A stretch of 20,235 bases of DNA, taken from the NCBI GenBank assembly GCA_903858055.1, contig CAIOHM010000179.1, positions 1-20,235 on the forward strand. The letters run 5' to 3'. Positions 7,927 to 14,194 of this stretch are shown here, piece by piece. How positions within the stretch are numbered: position 1 is the stretch's first letter; every line of letters begins with the position of its first letter. The notes under the pieces are model-generated. The model saw nothing but the letters and a program-made list of their open reading frames with translations. It did no database searches and had not been told where the DNA came from. The translations under genes and the position numbers were made by a program. This DNA is from an uncultured delta proteobacterium (GTDB lineage Bacteria > Myxococcota_A > Polyangia > Polyangiales > Polyangiaceae).

Positions 7927-8678
7927 GGTGCCCTTCGTAGCGCACTTCGACCGCGTTCGAGCCAACGGCAGCGCGCCTCTGCGTCGAAGTGTTCGATGGC
8001 GTAGCGGAGCGCCGTGCGCGGCATGGCGTGCGCGTGATCCTGCAGGAATGCCTGGAGATCCTCGCGTGAGACGCGCTTGCCGACCTCGCGCAGCATCCAG
8101 CCGACGGCCTTGTGCATGAGGTCTTCCCGATCGCCCAAGAGGCGCGCGGCGAGCACGAGCGCCGGTCGCGCTTGCCCCTCCTTGATCCACGCGAAGGTGG
8201 ACACCATCGCGATGCGGCGCTCCCACAGCACGGAGGAGTCCGCGAGCGTGAGGAGTTCGCGCGGCACGGTGTCGCCTCGGGCGTGCACGCGGAGTTCGCG
8301 GCCGAGGATCTGCCACGCGGAGAGGTCGACGAGATCCCAGTTGTTCACGGCGGCGAAGTGGCGGCGGTAGAACGCGCAAACCGCCTGTTTCTCCTGATCT
8401 TGTGCGCGTTCGTAGCGGCGCACGAGCACGAGCAGGGCGAGGAGCCGCTCTTCGTGCCAGGGCGAAGCGAGGAGCTTCTCGAGTTCGGGCTCGCCGAGGG
8501 CGTGAGCGCGCTTCGCGATCGCGCGCGTGGCAGGCACGGTCACGCCGAGGAAGCGGTCGCCTTCACCGTACTGCCCCGGGCCGGTCTTGAAGAACGAACG
8601 CGAGACCCGCGCACGCTCTTCACTCGCTTCGGCCTTCAACGCCGCGCTCGCCGCGCGCGCGCTCGAGAGTTCGCCCAT
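7923..8678 (-). CDS. AlkD-family DNA alkylation repair glycosylase
   Basis: The 251-residue protein matches the HEAT-like-repeat DNA glycosylase family that excises bulky or cationic N3- and N7-alkylpurines. The three positions known to matter in Bacillus cereus AlkD can be placed: NNWDLVD gives W114 and the catalytic-type D118, LWERRIAMVSTF gives R154/R155, and HKAVGWMLREVGKR gives W194. The N-terminal FFKTGPGQYGEGDRFLGVTVP segment is also typical. ATG at 8678 gives the family's usual length; a longer frame exists upstream but would run through the divergent gene's start. The first 37 bp upstream separate it from the divergent SRPBCC gene, so the two promoters must be compact or overlapping. 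The stop overlaps the start of the downstream kinase-like gene. Confidence 0.92.
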   Translation of the reverse strand: MGELSSARAASAALKAEASEERARVSRSFFKTGPGQYGEGDRFLGVTVPATRAIAKRAHALGEPELEKLLASPWHEERLLALLVLVRRYERAQDQEKQAVCAFYRRHFAAVNNWDLVDLSAWQILGRELRVHARGDTVPRELLTLADSSVLWERRIAMVSTFAWIKEGQARPALVLAARLLGDREDLMHKAVGWMLREVGKRVSREDLQAFLQDHAHAMPRTALRYAIEHFDAEARCRWLERGRSALRRAP

Positions 8679-8702
8679 GTGGCAAGGGTAGCGCAAGCAG
8701 CG

Positions 8703-8710
8703 TAAGGAGG
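8703..8710 (+). promoter_or_regulatory. Strong Shine-Dalgarno site of the SRPBCC gene
   Basis: TAAGGAGG lies 5 nt before the ATG at 8716 and is near-perfectly complementary to the 16S rRNA 3' end. It fixes the start of the SRPBCC gene and is unusually strong compared with the other genes here, many of which start at GTG with little visible ribosome-binding site. Confidence 0.8.
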
Positions 8711-8715
8711 CGCCC

Positions 8716-9153
8716 ATGGGCTCGCTCAACGTCGTCGTTCGTGTCTCGCGCGATCTGCCTTTCTCCTGCGAATCATGCTTCGAGGCGTGGCTCACGGAGG
8801 CGCGTGCACGGCGGTTCTTCTTCGCCTCCCCGAGCGGAGTGCTCCAGCGCATCGAGCTCGACCCACGCGTCGGCGGCGCGTTCACGGTGGTCGACCGCCG
8901 CGACGAAGAAGACGTCGTCCATACGGGGGAATACCTCGTCATGGAGAGGCCGCGCGCGCTCTCGTTCTCGTTCAAGGTGCCGGCCTACAGCGACGACGCC
9001 TCCACCGTGGCGATCACCTTCGAGCCCCTCGGTGCGAGCGCCTGCCGCGTGACGCTCGACGCCGGCGCCGTACCTGCGGAGATTCACGATCGGGCGGTGC
9101 AGGGCTGGTCGCGCGTGCTCGAGCGCGCCGAGGAGTCGCTCCGCACGCCGTGA
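8716..9153 (+). CDS. SRPBCC/AHSA1-domain protein
   Basis: The 145-residue protein is a single START/SRPBCC-type domain of the AHSA1 (activator of Hsp90 ATPase homologue) kind. It has an N-terminal strand followed by a helix (VVVRVSRDLPFSCESCFEAW), DPRVGGAFTVVD (about 50-61), HTGEYLVMERPRALSFSF (about 69-86), a TVAITFEPLG strand, and a long C-terminal amphipathic helix with a GWSRVLERAEESL end. Such domains bind hydrophobic ligands or act as small stress/transport accessory proteins; the ligand cannot be deduced. It is often seen near ArsR regulators, but no ArsR gene adjoins it here. The strong Shine-Dalgarno site supports the start. It converges on the first SDR gene with an 18-bp gap. Confidence 0.85.
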   Translation: MGSLNVVVRVSRDLPFSCESCFEAWLTEARARRFFFASPSGVLQRIELDPRVGGAFTVVDRRDEEDVVHTGEYLVMERPRALSFSFKVPAYSDDASTVAITFEPLGASACRVTLDAGAVPAEIHDRAVQGWSRVLERAEESLRTP

Positions 9154-9171
9154 CCCTCGCGAGGCGCGCGG

Positions 9172-9921
9172 TCAGCGGCCCGAAAGAAACGCGAGCTTCT
9201 GAAAGAGCGCCTCGGGCGTGTTTCGGACCACGAACATGATGAGCGCCCAGTAACCGGGCACGTAGACCTCGGCCTTGCGGGCGTCCATCGCGCGGAGGAT
9301 TCCCTCGGCCACGGGCTTCGGCTGCGCGAAGACCGCGTTCTTCGTGTGCGTGGCGGTCATGGGCGTGTCGACGGGGCCGAGCTTGAGCGTGGTCACGGTG
9401 ACACCGGCGCCGTAGAGACGCGAGCGCACGCCCTGGAGGTAGAGGCCGAGGCCTCCCTTCGCTGCTCCGTAGGTGTAGTTGCGCGGCCGTCCGCGATCGC
9501 CCGCGACCGAGGTGATGACGCCAAGGCGTCCGCCGCGCTGCCGCTCGAAGTGGTTGGCGAGCGGCACCACGAGCGCCACGGGGCTCAGGAAATTCAGACG
9601 CAACGAGGCCTCGGCGACGGAGAAGGTCGCCTCGCTCGCGAGCTGATCGAAGAGGTCGCCGTGCGCCACGAACGCCGTGTCGATGGAGCCGAGGGCTTCG
9701 ATGCAGGATGCAACGAGCCCCTCCATGGCCTCGAGGTCGGCGAGGTCGGCGGCGACGAACGTGACGGGCTCCTTCGCAACGGCGCGGCACCGGTCGACCA
9801 GCTGCGCGAGCTTCGCGGCGCTACGCCCGACGAGGTGCAGTCGGTCGCCGCGCGCGGCGTGCATGACCGCGACCTCGGCGGCGATCGCCGACGTGGCGCC
9901 GAAGACGACGACGCGGGCCAC
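9172..9921 (-). CDS. SDR oxidoreductase, DprE2-like (paralogue 1)
   Basis: The 249-residue short-chain dehydrogenase has the degenerate nucleotide-binding start FGATSAIAAE (7-16), N110, S138, Y151 and K155 as the catalytic set (SVAGDRGRPRNYTYGAAK), and a hydrophobic C-terminal segment VYVPGYWALIMFVVRNTP. The SVAGDRGR block and the membrane-leaning C-terminus are hallmarks of the decaprenylphosphoryl-2-keto-ribose reductase (DprE2) group, which reduces the keto intermediate made by DprE1 using NADH. It starts at GTG 9921, only 2 bp after the stop of the second SDR, and the DprE1-like gene lies upstream in the same direction. I infer that it acts in lipid-linked pentose epimerisation. Which of the two SDRs is the true DprE2 counterpart is unclear. 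Confidence 0.82.
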   Translation of the reverse strand: MARVVVFGATSAIAAEVAVMHAARGDRLHLVGRSAAKLAQLVDRCRAVAKEPVTFVAADLADLEAMEGLVASCIEALGSIDTAFVAHGDLFDQLASEATFSVAEASLRLNFLSPVALVVPLANHFERQRGGRLGVITSVAGDRGRPRNYTYGAAKGGLGLYLQGVRSRLYGAGVTVTTLKLGPVDTPMTATHTKNAVFAQPKPVAEGILRAMDARKAEVYVPGYWALIMFVVRNTPEALFQKLAFLSGR

Positions 9922-9923
9922 GG

Positions 9924-10664
9924 CTAGAAGCCGATCTTGCGCATGACGAAGCGCGGGAGCCAGCGGATCACCAGCATGACGAGCGCCCAGATGCCCGGCG
10001 TGTAGACCACGGGCTTGCGCGCGTCGATCGCGCGGACGACGACTTTCGCGACGCCCTCGGGCTCGCCGGCGAAGGGCGGCGGCTTCAGCCCCGCGGTCAT
10101 GCCGGTCTTCACGAAGCCGGGCTTCACCGTGAGCACGTGGAGCCCCTGCGCGTGGAACTTGTGGTCGAGGGACTCGAGGTAATGCGAGAGGCCGGCCTTG
10201 CCCGAGCCGTAGATGGCCACGGGCTTGCGGCCGCGATCGCCCGCGACCGAAGAGAACACCGCGAGCGAGCCGCCGCCGCGCGCGAGGAGGCGCTTGCGCG
10301 CGTGCTCGCAGAAGACCACCGTGTGGCCGTAGTTCACGGTCACGAGGCGCCGCGTGAGCTCGATGTCGTTCTCGAGCGCCTCTTGCGTGGCGAAGAGCGC
10401 CGCCGTCACGACGACGAGGTCGAGGCCGCCGAGGGTCGCTTCCGCCGCGTCGAGGGCCGGAGCGAAGGTCTCGGGGTGCTCGAGGTCACACACGGCGTAG
10501 CCGGTGGGTTCGCTCTTGGCGCTTCGTGCCGCGAGGTCCGCCGCGCTCTTCTGGAGCTCTTCCTCGCCAATGCCGAGGAGAAAGACGCGATCTCCGCGCT
10601 CTGCGAGGCGCTGCGCGATGGCCCGCCCCATGCCCGTGGTTCCGCCAAGAACGACTGCTTTCAC
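9924..10664 (-). CDS. SDR oxidoreductase, DprE2-like (paralogue 2)
   Basis: The 246-residue SDR has an intact GGTTGMGRA dinucleotide motif (7-15), N111, S138/S139, Y152 and K156 (SSVAGDRGRKPVAIYGSGK). Its C-terminus, ALVMLVIRWLPRFVMRKIGF, lines up with the end of Mycobacterium tuberculosis DprE2 (recalled as '...MVLRHIPRSIFRKL'), better than its neighbour does. This makes it the more likely DprE2 (keto-reductase) of the pair. It is clearly a relative of the downstream SDR; a tandem duplication is the simplest explanation. The start is GTG at 10664, preceded on the minus strand by GGGGGAGAAGAG. The gap to the dprE1-like stop is 56 bp. Expected location is cytoplasmic or peripheral membrane, acting on a polyprenyl-phosphate sugar. 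Confidence 0.83.
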   Translation of the reverse strand: MKAVVLGGTTGMGRAIAQRLAERGDRVFLLGIGEEELQKSAADLAARSAKSEPTGYAVCDLEHPETFAPALDAAEATLGGLDLVVVTAALFATQEALENDIELTRRLVTVNYGHTVVFCEHARKRLLARGGGSLAVFSSVAGDRGRKPVAIYGSGKAGLSHYLESLDHKFHAQGLHVLTVKPGFVKTGMTAGLKPPPFAGEPEGVAKVVVRAIDARKPVVYTPGIWALVMLVIRWLPRFVMRKIGF

Positions 10665-10720
10665 TGCTCTTCTCCCCCGTGCGTTCTACACCAAACGTTT
10701 GCGGTCCGCGGTGCCTAAAC

Positions 10721-12088
10721 TCACGAGGCGCGGTCGCCGAGGATGCGCACCGACTGGGCGCTCCGCAGCGCGCGCTTCGGGTCATACTTCTCACGCGCCG
10801 CTTCGAAGCGAGGCAGGCGCGGCTCCATGCGACGGAAGTCGGCCGGCGTCGTGAACGCATCTTTCGTGAGGTAGATGCGCCCGCCCGTCTCGATGACGAA
10901 GGCGTTGAGCTCGTTCACCACGCGCTGGATCTCGGGCGAGACCGCCATGTCGACGGCGATGCTCGTGCCCTCGAGCGGGAACGAGAGGATCCCCTGCCCT
11001 TCGGGCCCGCAATCCTTGATGACGCAGAGCGGGCTCGCGGCGCCGAACTTCGTGAGCCGCACCATGAACTCACGCACCGCAGGCGCGCCCGCCGCACGCG
11101 GAATGACGCACTGGTACTGCGTGAAGCCCCGCGACCCGTAGACGCGGTTCCACTCGAGCACGGCGTCGAGCGGGTAGAAGAACGGCTCCGGCGAGAGCAC
11201 CTTCGTCACACGCTTCGCAATCTGCTTCCAGTAATACGCAATATTGAAGACAGATGCCGTGTACTTGTTGAGGGCGAGATTCGGGAAGTCGAACGGCACC
11301 GCGAGGGCCCCTGGTACCGGCGGCAGCTCCGCGGGCGCCTCGTGAGGCTCGGCCCAGCGCCCGGCCATGAGCACGCCACGGCCCAGTTTTTTTCCGCCGT
11401 TCAAGCAGTCGATCCACCCAACGGTCATGGGCCACTGCGGCGCCGCGGTGTTGAGCGCCACGAGGAACTCGTCGATGCCGCCCACGCGCTCGCTCTCCAT
11501 GAGGATCCACGGCGAGGGGATGCGCTTCAGGGTGAACTCGACCTCGAGCACGTGACCGAGGAGGCCCATGCCGCCCACGGTCGCCCAGAAGAGCTCGGGC
11601 TCCGCCGTGGGGCTGGTCTCGACGAGGCTGCCGTCCGCGAGGCGCATCTTCATCGAGCGCACATGCTGGCCGAAGCACCCCTCCACGTGGTGGTTCTTGC
11701 CGTGCACGTCGCTCGAGACCATGCCGCCGAGCGTGACGAACTTCGTGCCCGGCGTGACGGGCGTGAAGAAGCCGCGCGGCATGAAAAGGCGGTTCACCTC
11801 GGCGAGGCTCAGGCCCGCCTCCGCGCGGAGCACGCCCGTGGCCGCGTCGAAGCCGAGCACGCGGTTTGCGCGGCGCGTGCCGATGACGCGATCGCTCGCG
11901 GCGGCGGGGAGCGAGGAGTCACCGTACGATCGCCCGAGCCCGCGCGAGAGGTTCGCGCCGAGGGTCGCGCGCGCGAGGTCTTCGCTCACGAGCTCCGAGC
12001 CCGGCTTCGGGAGACGGCCCCAAGCGGCGAGGGTCGGGGCGGGCGGAAGTGCAGGCGAAGGCATGGAACCGGGAGCGGCGTAGCGCAT
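10721..12088 (-). CDS. dprE1: DprE1-like FAD oxidoreductase (polyprenylphosphoryl-ribose 2'-oxidase)
   Basis: The 455-residue flavoprotein aligns along its length with mycobacterial DprE1, which oxidises decaprenylphosphoryl-beta-D-ribose at C2' as the first epimerisation step to the arabinose donor. Shared blocks are RGLGRSYGDSSL (49-60), PGTKFVTLGGMVSSDVHGKNHH (113-134, FAD region), ELFWATVGGMGLLG (165-178), FPNLALNKYT (268-277), FFYPLDAVLEWNRVYG (303-318, Y305), LSFPLEGTSIAVD (368-380) and RIYLTKDAFTT (404-414, K409). Y305, A378 and K409 sit a constant nine residues before M. tuberculosis Y314, C387 and K418, as I recall those. Alanine therefore replaces the cysteine that benzothiazinones attack. 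ATG at 12088 is used; an in-frame ATG at 12064 is possible. Two DprE2-like SDRs follow, consistent with a shared pathway. Confidence 0.88.
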   Translation of the reverse strand: MRYAAPGSMPSPALPPAPTLAAWGRLPKPGSELVSEDLARATLGANLSRGLGRSYGDSSLPAAASDRVIGTRRANRVLGFDAATGVLRAEAGLSLAEVNRLFMPRGFFTPVTPGTKFVTLGGMVSSDVHGKNHHVEGCFGQHVRSMKMRLADGSLVETSPTAEPELFWATVGGMGLLGHVLEVEFTLKRIPSPWILMESERVGGIDEFLVALNTAAPQWPMTVGWIDCLNGGKKLGRGVLMAGRWAEPHEAPAELPPVPGALAVPFDFPNLALNKYTASVFNIAYYWKQIAKRVTKVLSPEPFFYPLDAVLEWNRVYGSRGFTQYQCVIPRAAGAPAVREFMVRLTKFGAASPLCVIKDCGPEGQGILSFPLEGTSIAVDMAVSPEIQRVVNELNAFVIETGGRIYLTKDAFTTPADFRRMEPRLPRFEAAREKYDPKRALRSAQSVRILGDRAS

Positions 12089-12152
12089 TTGTCACGCTGC
12101 GGCATCCTCCGCGTACGCCTGGGTTCACCCTGGGAAGTTTCGGCCTTGCGCT

Positions 12153-12176
12153 TTATTTCGAAAAAACTAGAAGTAA
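12153..12176 (+). promoter_or_regulatory. Putative ArsR operator/promoter region
   Basis: TTATTTC-N10-GAAGTAA (6 of 7 positions symmetric) sits in a conspicuously AT-rich patch (12151-12177) ending a few bases before the arsR ATG at 12180. An imperfect dyad directly before an autoregulated ArsR gene is where the repressor normally binds and blocks RNA polymerase. The divergent dprE1-like gene starts 91 bp away, so it could be affected too. Inferred from position and symmetry only. Confidence 0.45.
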
Positions 12177-12179
12177 GCC

Positions 12180-12494
12180 ATGAGCGCGAAAGTCGATCGC
12201 CATGCGGCGGAGCTCGGAGCCCTCGGGAACCCGGTCCGCCTCCGTGTGCTCCGCTTCGTCGTGCAAGCGGGCACGGCAGGCGCGAGCGCAGGCGCCATTC
12301 AAGCGCACGTCGAGGTCCCCGCCTCCACGCTGAGCCACCACCTGAAGCGCCTCGTCACCGCGGGCCTCCTCTCGGTGCGCGGCGTGGGCACGAGCCACGT
12401 CTACGCAGCGGACTACGGGGCCCTGCGTCGCCTCACCGACTACCTCTGGGAAGATTGCTGCAAAGAAGGCAAGGCCGCGAAAGCCTGCTGTTGA
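12180..12494 (+). CDS. arsR: ArsR-family arsenic-responsive repressor
   Basis: The 104-residue winged-helix protein has the ArsR layout: LGNPVRLRVLRFVVQAG (15-31), the recognition helix region VPASTLSHHLKRLVTAGLL (46-64), and the wing RGVGTSHVYAADY (67-79). The classical ELCVCDLC metal site on the DNA-binding helix is absent. Instead there are two C-terminal cysteine pairs, C93-C94 and C103-C104, in EDCC...KACC. This resembles the C-terminal As(III)/methylarsenite site of the Acidithiobacillus ferrooxidans-type ArsR. It should repress the operon until trivalent arsenic binds. The gene starts in an AT-rich patch carrying a likely operator, and arsI follows 19 bp downstream. Whether it prefers inorganic or methylated arsenic is open. 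Confidence 0.92.
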   Translation: MSAKVDRHAAELGALGNPVRLRVLRFVVQAGTAGASAGAIQAHVEVPASTLSHHLKRLVTAGLLSVRGVGTSHVYAADYGALRRLTDYLWEDCCKEGKAAKACC

Positions 12495-12513
12495 GCGAGA
12501 GCACGAGAAGACC

Positions 12514-12987
12514 ATGAACGTCCTGAAGCCCCATGTTTCCCTGAACGTGACGAACATCGACGCCTCGGTGGCGTTTTACGAGGCCGCCTTCGGAGTCCGC
12601 GCAACCAAGCGACGCCCGGGCTACGCAAAGTTCGATCTCGCCGAGCCCTCGCTGAACCTCACCATGCAAGAGGCCCCGCGCACGGGGCTCAACGCCGCAC
12701 ACTTTGGCATTCAAGTCGCGAGCGAGGTCGACGTGGCCGAGGCCCATGCGCGCTTCGAGCGCGCCGGTCTCGCCACGCGCACCGAAGAGGACGTGAGCTG
12801 CTGCTACGCCGTGCAAGACAAAGTGTGGGTGCAAGACCCGGACGGCAACGCGTGGGAGGTCTTCTTCGTGAAGGGCGAAGCGGAGGTCATGAGCACGAGC
12901 ACCGAGACTGGCGACGCGTGCTGCGTTCCGCCGCTCACGAGCGCTTCGAGCCTCACGCGCAAGAAGTCCGGGGGCTGCTGTGGCTGA
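12514..12987 (+). CDS. arsI: ArsI-type C-As lyase (extradiol-dioxygenase fold)
   Basis: The 157-residue protein belongs to the glyoxalase/vicinal-oxygen-chelate superfamily and matches ArsI, the Fe(II) dioxygenase that cleaves the carbon-arsenic bond of trivalent methylarsenicals to give As(III). The expected residues are present: metal ligands H7, H63 and E115, and the vicinal arsenic-binding pair C96-C97 in VSCCYAVQDKVWVQDPDG. These positions fit those I recall for Thermomonospora curvata ArsI almost exactly. CadI-type proteins share the fold, so cadmium-inducible annotations also occur. The tail adds two more cysteine pairs, C136-C137 and C155-C156. The stop overlaps the start of the aquaporin gene by 8 nt, so translation is probably coupled. 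Cytoplasmic. Confidence 0.9.
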   Translation: MNVLKPHVSLNVTNIDASVAFYEAAFGVRATKRRPGYAKFDLAEPSLNLTMQEAPRTGLNAAHFGIQVASEVDVAEAHARFERAGLATRTEEDVSCCYAVQDKVWVQDPDGNAWEVFFVKGEAEVMSTSTETGDACCVPPLTSASSLTRKKSGGCCG

Positions 12988-13654
12988 TCTCCCGCGCAAG
13001 CTCGTCGCGGAGGCGCTCGGCACCGCGCTCCTCCTCGCGACCGTCGTGGGCTCGGGCATCATGGGCGATCGCCTCGCGGGCGGGAACGTCGCCATCGCCC
13101 TCCTCGCGAACACGGTGGCCACGGGCGCAGGGCTCGTGGCGCTCATCCTCACCTTCGGGCCCGTCTCGGGCGCGCACTTCAACGCAGCCGTGACCCTCGC
13201 CATGGGGGCGCGCGGCGAGCTCCCGCGAGCCCACGTCCTGCCCTACCTCCTGGCGCAAGTCGTAGGCGCTTTCGCGGGGGTCGCCGCTGCGCACCTCATG
13301 TTCGAGGAGCCGATCTTCGCGGCCTCCCAGCACGTGCGCGCAGGCGGGGCGCAGCTCTTCAGCGAGTTCGTTGCAACCTTCACGCTTCTCACGGTGATCT
13401 GGAACGTGGTGCGCACGCGTCCTTCGGCGGTCCCCTACGCGGTCGGTGCGACCATCACCGCGGCCTACTGGTTCACCGCATCGACTTCGTTCGCGAACCC
13501 CACGGTCTCGCTCGCACGCGCGGCCACGAACACCTTCGCAGGCATTCGGCCGAGCGACGTGCCCGGGTTCGTCGTCGCACAGCTCCTCGGCGCCGCAGCG
13601 GCCACGGGACTCGCGGCGTGGTTCACGTCTGCCCCTTCGGAGAGCGCTCCATGA
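12980..13654 (+). CDS. aqpS: Aquaporin (AqpS-like) of the arsenic operon
   Basis: The 224-residue MIP-family channel has six hydrophobic segments and the two half-helix motifs, GAHFNAAVT (N68-A69-A70) and FANPTVSLAR (N173-P174-T175). They deviate from canonical NPA, and the arginine that normally follows the second motif in the selectivity filter is replaced by V176. This matches my recollection of AqpS from Sinorhizobium meliloti, where an aquaglyceroporin replaces the ArsB pump and lets As(III) leave by diffusion after ArsC action. The start is GTG at 12980 inside the end of arsI, and the stop overlaps the arsC start (ATGA). Location: inner membrane. A role in glycerol or water flow cannot be excluded, but the operon context argues for metalloid efflux. 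Confidence 0.88.
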   Translation: MADLPRKLVAEALGTALLLATVVGSGIMGDRLAGGNVAIALLANTVATGAGLVALILTFGPVSGAHFNAAVTLAMGARGELPRAHVLPYLLAQVVGAFAGVAAAHLMFEEPIFAASQHVRAGGAQLFSEFVATFTLLTVIWNVVRTRPSAVPYAVGATITAAYWFTASTSFANPTVSLARAATNTFAGIRPSDVPGFVVAQLLGAAAATGLAAWFTSAPSESAP

Positions 13655-14049
13655 AACGTGTGCTGTTTGCATGCATCCACAATGCGGGCCGCTCGCAGAT
13701 GGCGGCCGCCTGGTTCAACTCCCTCGTCGATCACTCGAAAGCCGAGGGAATCTCCGCGGGAACGCAACCGGGCCCGCGCGTGCATCCCGAAGTCCTCGAG
13801 GCCATGCGGGAGGTGGGCATCGATCTCGCGAACGTCACGCCGCGCTTCCTGAGCGACGAGCTCGCAGGCTCCGCGCACATGCTCATCACCATGGGCTGCG
13901 GCGAGGCATGCCCGGCCGTGCCCGGCCTTCGCCGCGACGACTGGCCCCTCGAAGACCCCAAGGGAAAGCCCGTGGAGCGGGTGCGGGAGATCCGCGACGA
14001 CCTGAAGGCGCGCATCGAAGCGCTCCTCGACCGCGAGGGCTGGCGATAA
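13651..14049 (+). CDS. arsC: Arsenate reductase, low-molecular-weight-phosphatase (thioredoxin-linked) type
   Basis: The 132-residue protein has the phosphatase P-loop CIHNAGRS (C8-x5-R14-S15), the downstream cysteines C83 and C87 in MGCGEACP that form the redox relay, and DWPLEDP (about 97-103, D102) with the catalytic Asp of this class. It reduces arsenate to arsenite using three cysteines and thioredoxin, as in Staphylococcus and Bacillus ArsC. The spacing C83-x3-C87 is shorter than the recalled Bacillus C82/C89 pair. I chose ATG at 13651 because it gives the standard MKRVLFACIHNAGRSQ start and an ATGA overlap with the aquaporin stop. It is the last gene of the arsenic operon; no intrinsic terminator is evident just after it. 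Confidence 0.93.
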   Translation: MKRVLFACIHNAGRSQMAAAWFNSLVDHSKAEGISAGTQPGPRVHPEVLEAMREVGIDLANVTPRFLSDELAGSAHMLITMGCGEACPAVPGLRRDDWPLEDPKGKPVERVREIRDDLKARIEALLDREGWR

Positions 14050-14056
14050 GGCAGCT

Positions 14057-14194
14057 TGCGTCGCGACGGCGTGAGGCGGATCCTCGCTCCGGTGGGGGGC
14101 GTGCGTCGCGACGGCGTGAGGGCGTGAGGGCGCTCCTCGCTCCGGGGGGCGCGTGCGTCGCGACGGCGTGAGACGGCTCCTCGCTCCGGTGGGG
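14057..14194 (+). repeat. Three-copy tandem repeat, about 45 bp per unit
   Basis: The 19-mer TGCGTCGCGACGGCGTGAG recurs at 14057-14075, 14102-14120 and 14154-14172, each followed by a CTCCTCGCTCCGG-type block and a G-run. Unit spacing is 45 then 52 bp; the middle copy is longer because GCGTGAG is duplicated inside it. Each copy contains the perfect 10-bp palindrome CGTCGCGACG (14059, 14104, 14156). It starts only 7 bp after the arsC stop. Function unknown: slippage-generated spacer, protein-binding array or transcript hairpins are all possible. Confidence 0.8.

Noticed and set aside
10526..12517. A 663-codon plus-strand open frame across the DprE1-like gene and arsR
   Set aside because: It crosses the divergent promoter region and overlaps dprE1 (antisense) and arsR (another frame); no domain is recognisable.
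14057..14194. Possible CRISPR array
   Set aside because: There are only three units, the intervening segments are also repeated instead of unique, and no cas genes are nearby.
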